DNA of 64,000 nt from Nitrosomonadales bacterium. Lineage in GTDB: Bacteria > Pseudomonadota > Gammaproteobacteria > Burkholderiales > Gallionellaceae. This document shows positions 1 through 10,687 of this stretch, in pieces. The position numbers were made by a program, and so were the translations under genes. Each line of letters starts with the position of its first letter. Position 1 is the stretch's first letter. The notes under the pieces are model-generated. The model was not told where the DNA came from. It searched no databases and was given only the letters and a program-made list of their open reading frames with translations. Where the stretch lies: assembly GCA_016234685.1 (NCBI GenBank), contig JACRAT010000036.1:1-64000 (forward strand). The letters are read 5' to 3'.

Positions 1-139
1 ATTCATCGCTTGACGACAAAACGCCGGATGAGTTCTACTTCGACAACCTGCCGGCACTGCCAAAAGCAGCGTAGGCATTAACCGCAAGGCTTCCACTTAA
101 GAAATGGGGAATACTGTCCAACTAAGCGGAGCCACCTCT
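1..139 (+). mobile_element. Right end of an IS3-family insertion sequence (cut by window start)
   Basis: The window opens inside the 3' end of a transposase reading frame (stop at 72-74), followed by about 65 non-coding bases ending near the motif gccacctct. A different sequence type, an AT-richer membrane-protein frame, starts right after. The outer boundary is estimated from this change, because the left end of the element lies outside the window and no inverted repeat can be matched. Confidence 0.5.
3..74 (+). CDS. IS3-family transposase OrfB, C-terminal 23 residues (partial)
   Basis: The frame open at the window edge encodes a tail with DKTPDEFYF and ends LPALPKAA. This resembles the C-terminus of many IS3-family OrfB integrases, after the 'P-H-S-S-L' region of the DDE domain. 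The catalytic domain is outside the window, so activity cannot be judged. The identification rests on recognising the short tail and is moderately secure. Confidence 0.65.
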   Translation, partial: SSLDDKTPDEFYFDNLPALPKAA

Positions 140-356
140 GACCCTAAGGAGGCTGGTTTTCCTATTCTGGTTTTCGGTATCTATTTTTACGCTCTCTATC
201 TGGCTGGTATTTTACAATGGGCCAGCTTTCTTACATCCGGTACTGCTCATTAGCGTGATGATTTATTTCGTATTTTTCTTTTTTCCTTGCGTCCTGGAAT
301 TCTTCCACAAGCTAATTATCGACATCAAATCACGTAACAAAGGGAAGGGCTCGTAA
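126..356 (+). pseudogene. Truncated small membrane protein fragment next to the IS end
   Basis: An open frame without a convincing ATG runs from just after a stop at 123-125 to a TAA at 354-356. It encodes two strongly hydrophobic segments (a Phe/Leu/Trp/Ile-rich stretch at about 160-225 and another at about 245-300) and a basic tail ending SRNKGKGS. The first part of the frame overlaps the presumed IS end, so this is probably the 3' remnant of a membrane protein whose 5' end was lost when the element inserted. Initiation from a rare start such as CTG or GTG cannot be excluded. Function is unknown. Confidence 0.4.
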
Positions 357-400
357 TACGCGTAATAGGCGGCCTACCACGGTTTGTGGTGAGCTAAGCC

Positions 401-427
401 GGATTCCTGTCTGTGCGGGAATGACGG
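401..427. repeat. Copy of the 'ggattcc...ggaatgacgg' dispersed repeat
   Basis: The sequence begins ggattcctgt and ends ggaatgacgg. It resembles the 26-bp repeat present twice, as a perfect inverted pair, between glyS and glyQ (38033-38058 and 38132-38157). Here only one, diverged arm is seen. Confidence 0.5.
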
Positions 428-453
428 TTTTCGATGTGTTCCGTTTATGGCGT

Positions 454-484
454 GGCGGCGAGAGGCTTGTTCGTCGCCGTTTTT
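454..484 (+). terminator. Possible rho-independent terminator
   Basis: Near-complementary arms at 454-461 and 471-478 (one mismatch) are followed by a short T run at 480-484. It would end transcription from the left towards the xth remnant. The stem is short, so the call is tentative. Confidence 0.35.
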
Positions 485-488
485 GGGA

Positions 489-590
489 TCAACCGGGGTC
501 GTAATCCAATGTCAGCAGGGCGTGGTCGTTGCGGCGTTCGGTTTTGTGTATGGCGGAACATGCGCTAGGCGATGCTGGGAGTGGTGGCGC
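489..590 (-). pseudogene. Remnant of a second xth (exonuclease III) 3' end
   Basis: Read on the minus strand, the last 20 codons before a TGA at 489-491 encode a tail containing DHALLTLDYDPG. This corresponds to DHAPLTVDYDLG at the end of the intact xth gene. DNA similarity to the region starting at 1259 is clear over about 65 bp and continues with small gaps to about 590, where the reading frame is already broken. The copy has diverged from the intact gene, so it is not a recent tandem duplication. Together with the intact 3' end it brackets the toxin-antitoxin pair in direct orientation. Confidence 0.7.
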
Positions 591-642
591 GTAGCGCAGA
601 TGTGCTACAGTGGATTCGTTCTTTAGATCGCGGGAGATGACG

Positions 643-927
643 ATGAGCACCACCACTATCCGTTTGCCGGAAGAGTTGAAAATCCGTGTTGCGGCAGCCG
701 CTAAGCGTTCTGGTACTACGACGCACGGTTTTATTCTGGATGCTATAGCCCAAAAGGCGGCGCAGGAGGATAGGCGTGCTGATTTCGATGCGATAGCCGA
801 AGATCGCTATGCTGGCCTTTCCGTCTCTGGGCAGGCGATCTCTTGGGATGAGATGCGAGGCTATCTGGAGGAGCGCCTTGCCGGTAACACGGTGTCGCGC
901 CCGGTCGCTCGGAAACTAGCGCGTTAA
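643..927 (+). CDS. Ribbon-helix-helix antitoxin (ParD/CopG-like)
   Basis: This 94-residue protein starts MSTTTIRLPEELKIRV, the beta-strand plus helix of an RHH DNA-binding domain (about residues 3-45, with RSGTTTHGFILDAI as the second helix). The C-terminal half (KAAQEDRRADFDAIAEDRY onward) is acidic and probably wraps the toxin. ATG 643 is preferred over ATG 637 because GGGAG at 632-636 then sits at a normal spacing. The toxin gene begins 2 bp after the stop, the usual antitoxin-toxin order, and the pair probably autoregulates through the RHH domain. Family membership is confident; the exact subfamily is not. Confidence 0.85.
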   Translation: MSTTTIRLPEELKIRVAAAAKRSGTTTHGFILDAIAQKAAQEDRRADFDAIAEDRYAGLSVSGQAISWDEMRGYLEERLAGNTVSRPVARKLAR

Positions 928-929
928 TC

Positions 930-1223
930 ATGTCGCGCATCGAATTGGTTGCGGAAGTGGTGGATGATTTTGATCGCATCCTCGATCATCTTGCCCAGTT
1001 TCAAATTGAAGACTCGGCGCAACGCATCCGGGAGATCATCGCCGCCATCAACGTGCTAGAGCATAACCCGATGATAGGCCGCCCCGCGAGTAACGATAAG
1101 CAGGAACTCGTGATCGGTCGCCGTTCACACGGCTATGTGGCTTTGTATCGCTATGTTGCCGCGATTGATACTGTTTTTGTCCTCGCTGTCCGTAGCCAGC
1201 GCGAGGCTGGCTACTCGGAATGA
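930..1223 (+). CDS. ParE/RelE-superfamily toxin
   Basis: A 97-residue protein with the ParE/RelE pattern: an N-terminal VAEVVDDFDRILDHLAQF helix, a central IIAAINVLEHNPMIGRP turn, then strands with ELVIGRRSHGYVALYRY and VFVLAVRSQREAGY. Conserved positions near the C-terminus (Arg and Tyr in YRY, and VRSQREAGY) fit ParE-type proteins, many of which poison gyrase, although some RelE relatives cut mRNA. The gene sits 2 bp after the RHH antitoxin. Which target it hits cannot be read from sequence. Confidence 0.85.
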   Translation: MSRIELVAEVVDDFDRILDHLAQFQIEDSAQRIREIIAAINVLEHNPMIGRPASNDKQELVIGRRSHGYVALYRYVAAIDTVFVLAVRSQREAGYSE

Positions 1224-1261
1224 CGTTTCGCAGCGAGAGTCGCTTGCCGCAGCTTCGCGGA

Positions 1262-2032
1262 TCAACCTAGGTCGTAATCCACAGTCAGCGGAGCGTGGTC
1301 GCTGAAGCGTTCGGCTTTGTAGATCGAGGTTGCCACTGCGCGCTGGGCGATGCCGGGGGTGGCGATCTGGTAGTCGATGCGCCAACCTACGTCTTTCGCC
1401 CAAGCCTGTCCGCGATTCGACCACCAGGTGTAGGCTTCCAATTCGGGGTGGAGTTGGCGGAATACGTCGACGAAGCCGACCGCGCCGAACAGTTCGGTGA
1501 GCCAGGCGCGTTCTTCCGGCAGGAAGCCGGAGTTCTTTTTGTTGCCTTTCCAGTTCTTCAGGTCTTTTTCGGTGTGGGCGATGTTCCAGTCGCCGCACAC
1601 GATCACGTCGCGGCCACTTTGCATCAGCGCGACCATGTGCGGCATGAAAGCGTCGAGGAATTTAAATTTCACCGCTTGCCGTTCTTCGCCGCTGGAGCCG
1701 GAGGGCAGATACAGCGACACCACGCTGAGGTCGCCGAACTGAGCTTCCAGATAGCGCCCTTCGCAGTCGAACTCGGGGATGCCTAGGCCTTCGATCACTG
1801 CGTCCGGTTTCTGTTTGGAGTAGATGCCAACGCCGCTGTAGCCCTTCTTTTCGGCGTAATGATGGACGCCGTGGAAGCCCGCTGGGGCGAGCATCTCTGC
1901 GGTCATGTCGGCGGCTTGTGCCTTGAGCTCTTGCAGGCAGACGATGTCGGCATTCTGCTTTTCCAGCCAGGGCAGAAAGCCCTTGTTGCAGGCGGAACGG
2001 ATGCCGTTGAGGTTGGCGGTGATGATGCGCAT
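1262..2032 (-). CDS. xth: Exodeoxyribonuclease III
   Basis: This 256-residue enzyme of the EEP superfamily removes 3' blocking groups and cuts AP sites in base excision repair. Signature elements in order are MRIITANLNGIRSA at the N-terminus, LQELKAQ (catalytic Glu), YSGVGIYSKQKP, VCGDWNIAH, and a C-terminal SDHAPLTVDYDL carrying the catalytic Asp-His pair. The start is ATG 2030-2032; an upstream in-frame ATG would add 14 unconserved residues. The gene is divergent from pyrE with a short shared upstream region. Its 3' end faces a toxin-antitoxin pair, beyond which a degraded copy of the same 3' end lies. Confidence 0.95.
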   Translation of the reverse strand: MRIITANLNGIRSACNKGFLPWLEKQNADIVCLQELKAQAADMTAEMLAPAGFHGVHHYAEKKGYSGVGIYSKQKPDAVIEGLGIPEFDCEGRYLEAQFGDLSVVSLYLPSGSSGEERQAVKFKFLDAFMPHMVALMQSGRDVIVCGDWNIAHTEKDLKNWKGNKKNSGFLPEERAWLTELFGAVGFVDVFRQLHPELEAYTWWSNRGQAWAKDVGWRIDYQIATPGIAQRAVATSIYKAERFSDHAPLTVDYDLG

Positions 2033-2096
2033 GAAATCTGTCTCCGGTTCGGGTCGCGCATTATAATGGGACATCGTTCAACTTCGGTCTTATCCC

Positions 2097-2744
2097 ATGC
2101 ACGCTTTTCGCCACGATTTCATCCGCTTCGCCATTGCCCAGAAGGTACTCCGCTTCGGCGAGTTTCAAACCAAGGCCGGACGGTTGTCGCCGTACTTCTT
2201 CAACTCCGGCCTGTTCCAAGATGGCGCCGCGTTGCGCGAGTTGAGCCAGTTCTACGCGCAAGCCATCCTGACTTCCGAGGTCGAGTTCGACATGCTGTTC
2301 GGCCCGGCTTACAAGGGCATCCCGCTGGCGGCGGGCACGGCCATCGCGTTGGCGGAGCAGGGGCGCAACGTGCCGTATTGTTTCAACCGCAAGGAAGCCA
2401 AGGATCACGGCGAAGGCGGCACGACGGTGGGTGCGAAGTTGCAGGGCAAAGTGCTCATCATCGACGATGTGATCTCGGCGGGTACGTCGGTGCGCGAATC
2501 CATCGAACTGATCCGCGCCGCCGGAGCGACACCGTGCGGCGTGGTGATCGCGCTGGATCGGCAAGAGCGTGGGCAGGGCGAGCTGTCTGCCGTGCAAGAG
2601 GTGCAGCAGAGTTACGACATTCCGGTGGTCGCCATCGCTAACTTGGCCGATCTGCTGGGGTTCTTGCAGGGGCAACCTGAGCTGGCGCAGAATCTCTCTG
2701 CTGTGCAAACCTACCGAGACCGCTACGGCGTGAAAAATGGCTAA
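2097..2744 (+). CDS. pyrE: Orotate phosphoribosyltransferase
   Basis: 215 residues. The enzyme condenses orotate with PRPP to give orotidine 5'-phosphate in pyrimidine synthesis. Visible motifs are the N-terminal [17 protein letters not shown] substrate region, [11 protein letters not shown], the [14 protein letters not shown] flexible catalytic loop (Lys and His), and the PRPP-binding [15 protein letters not shown]. The length matches gamma- and betaproteobacterial PyrE. The 3' end overlaps the following DUF4124 gene by 8 bp, implying co-transcription. Confidence 0.97.
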   Translation: MHAFRHDFIRFAIAQKVLRFGEFQTKAGRLSPYFFNSGLFQDGAALRELSQFYAQAILTSEVEFDMLFGPAYKGIPLAAGTAIALAEQGRNVPYCFNRKEAKDHGEGGTTVGAKLQGKVLIIDDVISAGTSVRESIELIRAAGATPCGVVIALDRQERGQGELSAVQEVQQSYDIPVVAIANLADLLGFLQGQPELAQNLSAVQTYRDRYGVKNG

Positions 2745-3345
2745 CCCAAAACTGCTCTGCGCCGTCCTGTTGCTGGCCCTCAGCGCCTCCGCCGAGGCGC
2801 GGCTCTACAAATGGGTGGACGACAAGGGCATCACGCATTACGGCGAGACCATCCCGCCGGAATACGCCAACAAGAGCAACGTCGAGTTGGATGAAAAGGG
2901 CCGGGTGGTGAGGCGGCAGGATGTGTTGACGCCGGAGCAGCAACGCATCCGCAATGAGGAAGAAGCCTTGCGTCGTGCCGAAGAGCAGGCTGCGCTGGAT
3001 GCTCGCCGTCGCGACAAGGCGCTGCTCAACACCTACAGCAACGAAGCCGAGATCGACCTCGCACGTGACCGCAGTCTGAAACAGGCCGAGGCGGTGGTGC
3101 AAAGTCTGCGTGGACGTTTGACGGCGGCTCAACAAAGCGCCAGCGATGACCGGAAAGAGTCGGATGGCTACGCCAAAACCGGCAAGCCCGTGCCTAAATC
3201 GCTGCAAGAGGATATGGCTGCCAGCAGTAATCGTGCTGCTGAGTTGCAACAGGAGCTGGCGCAAAAAGAGCAAGAGCGCCTAGCCATCAGCGCCCGCTAT
3301 GAGGCGGAAAAACAGCGCTACCGGGAGTTGACCGGCAAGCCATAA
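2737..3345 (+). CDS. DUF4124 domain-containing periplasmic protein
   Basis: A 202-residue protein with an N-terminal signal peptide ([21 protein letters not shown], cleavage probably after AEA). It is followed directly by a DUF4124 domain recognised by [20 protein letters not shown]. The rest (about residues 60-200) is rich in Glu, Gln, Arg and Ala and predicted to be coiled coil. Proteins of this type are common in betaproteobacteria, exported, and of unknown function. The gene overlaps pyrE by 8 bp. Confidence 0.85.
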   Translation: MANPKLLCAVLLLALSASAEARLYKWVDDKGITHYGETIPPEYANKSNVELDEKGRVVRRQDVLTPEQQRIRNEEEALRRAEEQAALDARRRDKALLNTYSNEAEIDLARDRSLKQAEAVVQSLRGRLTAAQQSASDDRKESDGYAKTGKPVPKSLQEDMAASSNRAAELQQELAQKEQERLAISARYEAEKQRYRELTGKP

Positions 3346-3411
3346 TTTCGACGATACGGAATACGGGGCCACGGATCGCTCGTAGCACTATCGTTCAGGA
3401 CAAACAAACCG

Positions 3412-5640
3412 ATGAAGCTCAGTCTCAACCCGGAAAAGCATATCAAGTCGCTGATCTTGATCCCCCTGTTGATCGCGCTGACGGCGATGCTGCTGGTCGC
3501 GCTGACGGCGGTGAGTCGGATGCACCACGCCCACGTCGAGCATGATCTGGAGCAGATGCGCAACGCTGTGCAGGACATGTTCCGGCAGCAGATCGAAAGC
3601 GACGCTCGGCAGATGGCGGCGACGCTGGAAGCCATCCTCACCGATCAACGCTTGCAGGACGACCTTGCCCGGCAGGATCGCGCCGCGATGTTGCAGCGCA
3701 CCGCCCCTCTCTTCGAGACGCTGCACCGCAAATACGACATCACCCATTTCTATTTCACCGGCCCGGATCGGGTAAATCTGCTGCGTGCGCATCAGCCCGA
3801 GCGCTTCGGCGACGTCATCAACCGTTACACCACCCTCGAAGCCGAGCGTACCGGGGGGACGAGTTGGGGCATCGAATTGGGCGCGATGGGGCAATTCACG
3901 TTGCGCGTGGTCAAGCCGGTGTTTCGCGAGGGCAAGCTGATCGGCTTCATCGAGTTGGGGCGCGAGATCCACCACATTCTGCCCAACATCAAGGCCGTGC
4001 TGGGCGTGGACATCTACGCCACGCTGGACAAGCAACTCGTGCAGCGCGACGCTTGGGAGCAGGGGATGCGGGTGCTGGGCCGAGTCGCCGAGTGGGATCG
4101 TTTTTCGGCTGTCGTGCTGATCGACTCGACCCGCTCGCTTGATGATGAAATGCAATCCATACTGGGGCGGGCGGGGCCGGACGTCAGCGAACACAGCTTC
4201 TTCGAGGATCAGGCCGTCCACTATCTGCCGCTGCGCGATGCTTCGGGCAAGGCGGTGGGCAGTCTGGTCGTGCGCATCGACTTCGCCGCGATGACCAAGC
4301 AGGCCGATCAGATGGAGCAGGTGATGGTAGCGTTGGGCTTCGTCGTCGGTTTGACCCTGCTGGGGTTGTTTTATCTGCTGCTGAGTCATTTACAGAAAAC
4401 GCTACTGGCTTCGCGTCAGGCGCTGATCGAAGAAGCGCAGCACCGCGAGGTCTTGCAGGCGCAGCATCTGCAAGAGACGGAAGCCAGTCGCCATAAGCTG
4501 GAAGAGCAGGCCGAGTTTCTTGAGACCGTGATTCATACCGCTGGCGACGGTATCGTCACCATCGACTCGCAGTGTGCCGTGCTCACCTTCAATCAGGCTG
4601 CTGAACGCATCTTTGGCTACGCGCGCGACGAGGTGATCGGGCGCAACATCTCCATGCTCATCCCTCAGCCTGAGCAGCGCGAACATGACGGTTACGTCGC
4701 GCACTATCTCGAAACCGGCAAGACGCACATCCTCGGACATGGCCGCGATGTGCTGGGACTGCACCGCGACGGACGCCACATCCCGCTGTATCTGGCGGTG
4801 AACGAGGTGGGGCAGCGCGGCGGTGAGCGCATCTTCGTCGGCGTGATCCACGACATCAGCGACCGGGAACGGGCCGATCTGGCGATGCGCGAACGCAATC
4901 AGGCGCTGGAACGCAGCAACAAAGAGCTGGAATCCTTCGCCTATGTCGCCTCGCACGATTTGCAGGAGCCGTTACGCAAGGTGCAGGCCTTCGGTGAGCG
5001 GTTGGAAAAAGTCGCCAGCGCCCAGCTCGGTGAGCAGGGGTTGGACTATCTGGCGCGCATCCGCAACGCGGCAGCGCGGATGCAGATGCTCATCAACGAC
5101 CTGCTGCAATTCTCGCGCATCGCCACGCGCGCCCAGCCATTCGAGCCGCTCGACCTCAACGACATCGCCGCAGAAGTCATCAGTGATCTGGAAGTGCGGC
5201 TGGAAGAGAAGCAGGGACGCATCGAGTTGGGGGAATTGCCCAAGCTGGAGGCTGACCCGACCCAGATGCGGCAGTTGTTCCAAAACTTGTTCGGCAATTC
5301 GCTCAAATACAGCCGTGCCGACACGCCGCCGCTGATCCGCGTGACGCAGACCGCGTTCGACCCGGTGCAGGGCAAGGTTACGCTGGCATTCGCCGACAAC
5401 GGCATTGGCTTCGAGATGAAATATGCCGAGCGCATCTTCGGCATATTCCAGCGGCTGCACGGCAAGAACGAATACGAAGGCAGCGGCGTCGGGCTGGCGC
5501 TGTGCCGCAAGATCGTCGAGCGCCACGGCGGTGAGATCCACGCCGAGAGCGTGCCGGGCGAAGGTTCGACCTTCTTCGTCACCTTGCCGTTGAAGCCGGT
5601 GTGCGATCTGCCATCGGTGGCTGCATCCAAGACGCAGTGA
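3412..5640 (+). CDS. Membrane sensor histidine kinase (Cache-like, PAS, HisKA, HATPase)
   Basis: 742 residues. TM1 lies at about 14-34; a large periplasmic region with Cache-like features (ITHFYFTGPDRVNLLRAHQP, GGTSWGIELGAMGQFTLRV) follows; TM2 at about 305-326 (LGFVVGLTLLGLFYLLL); then a coiled linker, a PAS domain at about 372-485 (FNQAAERIFGYARDEVIG) and a HisKA domain with phospho-acceptor His515 in SHDLQEPLRK. The HATPase_c domain follows at about 620-735 (NLFGNSLKYSR, FADNGIGFEM, GSGVGLALCRKIVERHGG). SHDLQEPLRKVQ is typical of phytochrome-like kinases that use small single-domain receivers, and such a receiver is encoded next. The sensed ligand is unknown. Confidence 0.9.
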   Translation: MKLSLNPEKHIKSLILIPLLIALTAMLLVALTAVSRMHHAHVEHDLEQMRNAVQDMFRQQIESDARQMAATLEAILTDQRLQDDLARQDRAAMLQRTAPLFETLHRKYDITHFYFTGPDRVNLLRAHQPERFGDVINRYTTLEAERTGGTSWGIELGAMGQFTLRVVKPVFREGKLIGFIELGREIHHILPNIKAVLGVDIYATLDKQLVQRDAWEQGMRVLGRVAEWDRFSAVVLIDSTRSLDDEMQSILGRAGPDVSEHSFFEDQAVHYLPLRDASGKAVGSLVVRIDFAAMTKQADQMEQVMVALGFVVGLTLLGLFYLLLSHLQKTLLASRQALIEEAQHREVLQAQHLQETEASRHKLEEQAEFLETVIHTAGDGIVTIDSQCAVLTFNQAAERIFGYARDEVIGRNISMLIPQPEQREHDGYVAHYLETGKTHILGHGRDVLGLHRDGRHIPLYLAVNEVGQRGGERIFVGVIHDISDRERADLAMRERNQALERSNKELESFAYVASHDLQEPLRKVQAFGERLEKVASAQLGEQGLDYLARIRNAAARMQMLINDLLQFSRIATRAQPFEPLDLNDIAAEVISDLEVRLEEKQGRIELGELPKLEADPTQMRQLFQNLFGNSLKYSRADTPPLIRVTQTAFDPVQGKVTLAFADNGIGFEMKYAERIFGIFQRLHGKNEYEGSGVGLALCRKIVERHGGEIHAESVPGEGSTFFVTLPLKPVCDLPSVAASKTQ

Positions 5641-5666
5641 TCGGCCCATCAACCTGAGGAGTAGAC

Positions 5667-6132
5667 ATGATTATGAGAAAACCCGGCGACCCCATCATCA
5701 TCATGATCGCGGATGATGATCCCGAAGACCGCATGTTGGCGCAGGACGCGCTGGCCGAGGCGCGCGTCGCCAACGATATTCGTTACGTCGAGGATGGCGA
5801 AGAGTTGATGGATTATCTCAAACGGCGCGGCAAGTACGCGCCGCCCGCCGATGCGCCGCGCCCCGGCATGTTGCTGCTCGACCTCAATATGCCGCGCAAA
5901 GATGGCCGCGAGGCGCTGGAAGAGATCAAGGCCGATCCGAATCTGCGCGCCATCCCGGTGGTCATCCTCACCACCTCCGAGGCGGACGAGGACATCGTGC
6001 GCAGCTACGGGCTGGGCGCCAGCTCCTACATCACCAAGCCGGTGTCGTTCGACGGGCTGGTCAAGGTGATGAAGGCGCTCAACACCTACTGGTTCGAGAT
6101 CGTCTCGCTGCCCGGTCTGACGGACAAGCGCA

Positions 6133-6140
<8 letters not shown>
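5667..6140 (+). CDS. Single-domain response regulator (Rcp1/CheY-like)
   Basis: 157 residues forming one receiver domain: acidic pocket IADDDPEDR near residue 14, phospho-acceptor Asp72 in LLLDLNMPRKDG, Thr in VVILTTSEADED, and the conserved Lys in YITKPVSFDGL. There is no output domain. The long loop before the Asp is typical of Rcp1-type receivers that pair with phytochrome-like kinases, matching the kinase upstream. It overlaps the next gene by 8 bp and probably passes phosphate from the sensor kinase towards the hybrid kinase, an inference from gene order. Confidence 0.92.
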
Positions 6141-7756
<1,616 letters not shown>

Positions 7757-7773
<17 letters not shown>

Positions 7774-9553
7774 ACATACCCCAGCCATCCCGACGCGCGC
7801 TTGGACGGAGAATCAGGCCAACTGCGTACTCATCGTGGACGACGAGCCCATCGCCCGCGCTTCGATGGAGGCCTTGCTGGCCCCGGACGGCTATCGTTTG
7901 CTGAAGGCGGAGAGCGGCCTGCGCGCGCTGGAGATACTAGAGGACGAAGTGGTCGATCTGGTATTGCTGGACGTGATGATGCCCGAGCTGGATGGTTACG
8001 AGGTCTGTCGCCGCATCCGCGCTACTACTCGCCTGAGCGAGTTGCCAGTGGTGATGGTGACGGCGCTGGACGATCGGGATTCCAGGCTGCAAGGCTTGCT
8101 CACCGGCGCAGACGATTTCGTCTCCAAGCCTTTCGATGGTGCGGAGTTGCGCGCGCGGGTGAAGACCATCGTCCGTCTCAATCGCTACCGCCGCCTGCTG
8201 GAGCAGACCGAGCGGCTGGCTTATCTGGAAGATTTCGACCCGCTCACCGATCTGCCCAACCGCCGCCTGCTGGAAAGCCGCTTGGCGCAAGCGCTGTTTC
8301 GAGCTCGGCGCGTGCAGGAGGGCGTCGCCCTGCTGTTGCTCGATCTGGACGACTTCGACCGCATGATAGAGGCGCTGGGTCAGCAGGCTTCCGACGAGAT
8401 GCTGAAGGAGGTCGCTGCCCGGCTGCTGAGTTGCGTGCGTGGACAGGATACCGTCGCCCGGCTGAGCAGTGACCGCTTCGCCGTGCTGTTCGAGTCGATC
8501 AAGCCGATGCAGGATGTGGCGCTGGCAGCGCAACGAGTACGTGCTGCGCTGGAAAAGCCGGTGGTGCTGAACGCGCACGAGGTGGTGGTGACTGGCAGCA
8601 TCGGCATCAGCCTGTATCCGGCGGATGGTGAGCGCGCCCACATGCTGGTGCAGAACGCCTTTACCGCGATGGCGCAAGCCAAGCGCACCGGCAAGAACCG
8701 CTATCAGTTCTTTTCGCAGGAGATGAACGTGGCGGCGCTGGAGCGTATCGACCTAGAGGCCGATCTGCGGCGTGCGCTGGAGAATCAGGAGATGGAGCTG
8801 TATTACCAGCCCAAGGTCAGCGGAACGACCCGTCATCTGCTCGGCCTCGAAGCGCTGATCCGCTGGCAACATCCGCAGCGCGGCCTGATCGGCCCCGGCG
8901 AATTCATCGCGCTGGCCGAAGAGAACGGCTTGATCGAGCCGCTCGGCGAGTGGGTGATGCAGCGCGCTTGCCGTCAGATCAAGGCTTGGCGCAACGCCGG
9001 GCTGCCGGTCGTGCCGGTTGCCGTCAACATCTCCAGCCGTCAGTTCCGCTATCGCTTTTTGGAGATTCCCAAGGTCGTCGCGGAGATACTCGCGCGTACC
9101 GGGGTCGAGCCTCATCTGCTCGAACTCGAACTCACCGAGAGTCTGTTGATGCCGGACGAGAAATCCGGTGTCAGCGGTACGCTGGCGGCACTCAACGAAC
9201 TAAAGGCGCTGGGCGTGCGCCTCTCCATCGACGACTTTGGCACCGGCTATTCCTCGCTGAACTATCTGCACCGTTTTCCGGTGGATGCGCTCAAGGTCGA
9301 TCGCTCCTTCATCATCGACATCCTGTCGTCCAGCGACGATGCGACCATCACCACTTCCATCATCCAGTTGGCCCACAATCTCGGACTGAAGGTGGTGGCG
9401 GAGGGCGTGGAGACTGAGGCGCAGCTTGAGTTCCTCAACCAGCGTGATTGCGACCAGATCCAAGGCTATTACTTCAGTCAGCCCATCCCCGCCAGCGGAA
9501 TCGAAGTCATCTTGCGTGGCAAGTCTGAGAAGATAATGCCGCCCATCCCCTGA
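7757..9553 (+). CDS. REC-GGDEF-EAL c-di-GMP protein with degenerate GGDEF
   Basis: 598 residues. The receiver at about 22-140 has Asp72 in LLDVMMPELDG. The GGDEF domain at about 155-320 has the usual fold markers (DFDPLTDLPNRRLL, LLLLDLDDFDRM), but its signature reads SSDRF (237-241) in place of GGDEF, so cyclase activity is unlikely. The EAL domain at about 335-590 keeps EAL (365-367), SRQFRY, LELTESLL, IDDFGTGYSSLNYL and EGVET, so phosphodiesterase activity is expected. It is the natural output of the phosphorelay upstream, lowering c-di-GMP when the receiver state changes. Start is ATG 7757 or 7760. Confidence 0.92.
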
Positions 9554-9586
9554 TCGCCAGACGGTCGAATTGATAGAAAGAGACAG

Positions 9587-10027
9587 ATGAGTATTTTGGT
9601 GAATATCGTCATTGCCGACGAAGACGACCTCGAAGCCGTTGGCGAGTCGCAACATCCGGCGGGTGAATGGAGCGGAATCCAAGCTCGTGACATCGACACC
9701 AACAAGATCGCCACGCTGCATTGTTTGCTGACCGGCGAAGGTTTCCACGATGCCTTGAGCCGCTATGAGCCGGTCTATGTCGCCGCCGACGAAGACGGCG
9801 CGACCGTTTTGCGTATCCCCGATGAGCTGGTCGAAAAACTGGCCGAGCTCGACGAAGATAGCTTCGAGAGCGTGGGTGAAGAGCTGGCGGCTACCGAAGA
9901 GTTCGAACTCAGCGGCTGGCCCGCCGCAGAAGTGGTGATGCTGGTGGAAGAGCTCGCCGCCTTGGGGCGTGAAGCCGATGGCAACGGCGAAGCGATGTTC
10001 GTCTGGATGCACAAGCTGTTGACTTGA
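9587..10027 (+). CDS. Acidic protein of unknown function, downstream of the signalling locus
   Basis: 146 residues, very acidic, no membrane segment or signal peptide. It begins MSILVNIVIADEDDLEAVGE and ends EAMFVWMHKLLT. The central part has alternating short helices rich in Glu and Leu (PDELVEKLAELDEDSFESV). I do not recognise a family with confidence; the layout recalls small cytoplasmic DUF1877-like proteins but no diagnostic motif is visible. It follows the GGDEF-EAL gene by 33 bp with AGAAAGAGA upstream of ATG 9587 and may belong to the same transcript. Confidence 0.75.
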   Translation: MSILVNIVIADEDDLEAVGESQHPAGEWSGIQARDIDTNKIATLHCLLTGEGFHDALSRYEPVYVAADEDGATVLRIPDELVEKLAELDEDSFESVGEELAATEEFELSGWPAAEVVMLVEELAALGREADGNGEAMFVWMHKLLT

Positions 10028-10054
10028 GGCGGAAGTCCCGGCTTTTCTAACCGA

Positions 10055-10687
10055 TTAAAGTTTCTCGAATCCGTGGGCGGTGTCGTTGTAGCCCAGCAAC
10101 TGGCCGTTCTCGATGTCGAAATACCAGCCGTGCAGGGTGAGTGAGCCATCTTCTACGCGCTCGCGTATCCACGGAAAGGTCATCAGGTTCTGTAGCGAAA
10201 CGCCGACGGCATGTTGCTCGCAGGCGCGCATACGAATGGCGGGAGGGGCGTCGGGCAGGGTGCGTTCGACTTCCTGACGAGCAGGTTCGGCCAGCCGCAT
10301 CCAGTCGTCGATGAAGGAGTTAGGATTGTCGGCACCTTGGGTGGTGAGCAGGGTGCGAATGCCGCCGCATTGGGCGTGACCCAGCACGATGATGTGTTTG
10401 ACGTGCAGGATGCGCACGCCGTACTCCAGCGCTGCGGTGGTGCCGTGGTGTCCGGCGCGGTCTTCCGCAGGCGGCACTAGGTTGGCGACGTTGCGGATGA
10501 CGAACAGGTCGCCCGGCGCGCAATCCAGCACGATGGCTGGGTCAACGCGCGAATCGCAGCAAGCGACGATCAGTACGTCCGGCGATTGCCCGTCGGTGAC
10601 CAGATGGCGATAGATCGCGTCGTTCTCGCTGAAGTGACGCGCGCGAAAACGACGGAATCCTTCGATCAATTCACCGGGGGCGCCCAT
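10055..10687 (-). CDS. can: Beta-class carbonic anhydrase
   Basis: 210 residues. It interconverts CO2 and bicarbonate with a zinc ion. Ligand motifs are clear: C43-x-D45-x-R47 in ACCDSRVDP, then H104 and C107 in GHAQCGGI. The central IRNVANLVPP and HGTTAALEYGV segments are typical. The gene overlaps the purC stop by 1 bp (TGATG) and is translated after it. In an organism with form II RuBisCO 7 kb away it probably supplies inorganic carbon balance for fixation and for carboxylations such as the PurE/PurK step, which is inference. Confidence 0.95.
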   Translation of the reverse strand: MGAPGELIEGFRRFRARHFSENDAIYRHLVTDGQSPDVLIVACCDSRVDPAIVLDCAPGDLFVIRNVANLVPPAEDRAGHHGTTAALEYGVRILHVKHIIVLGHAQCGGIRTLLTTQGADNPNSFIDDWMRLAEPARQEVERTLPDAPPAIRMRACEQHAVGVSLQNLMTFPWIRERVEDGSLTLHGWYFDIENGQLLGYNDTAHGFEKL

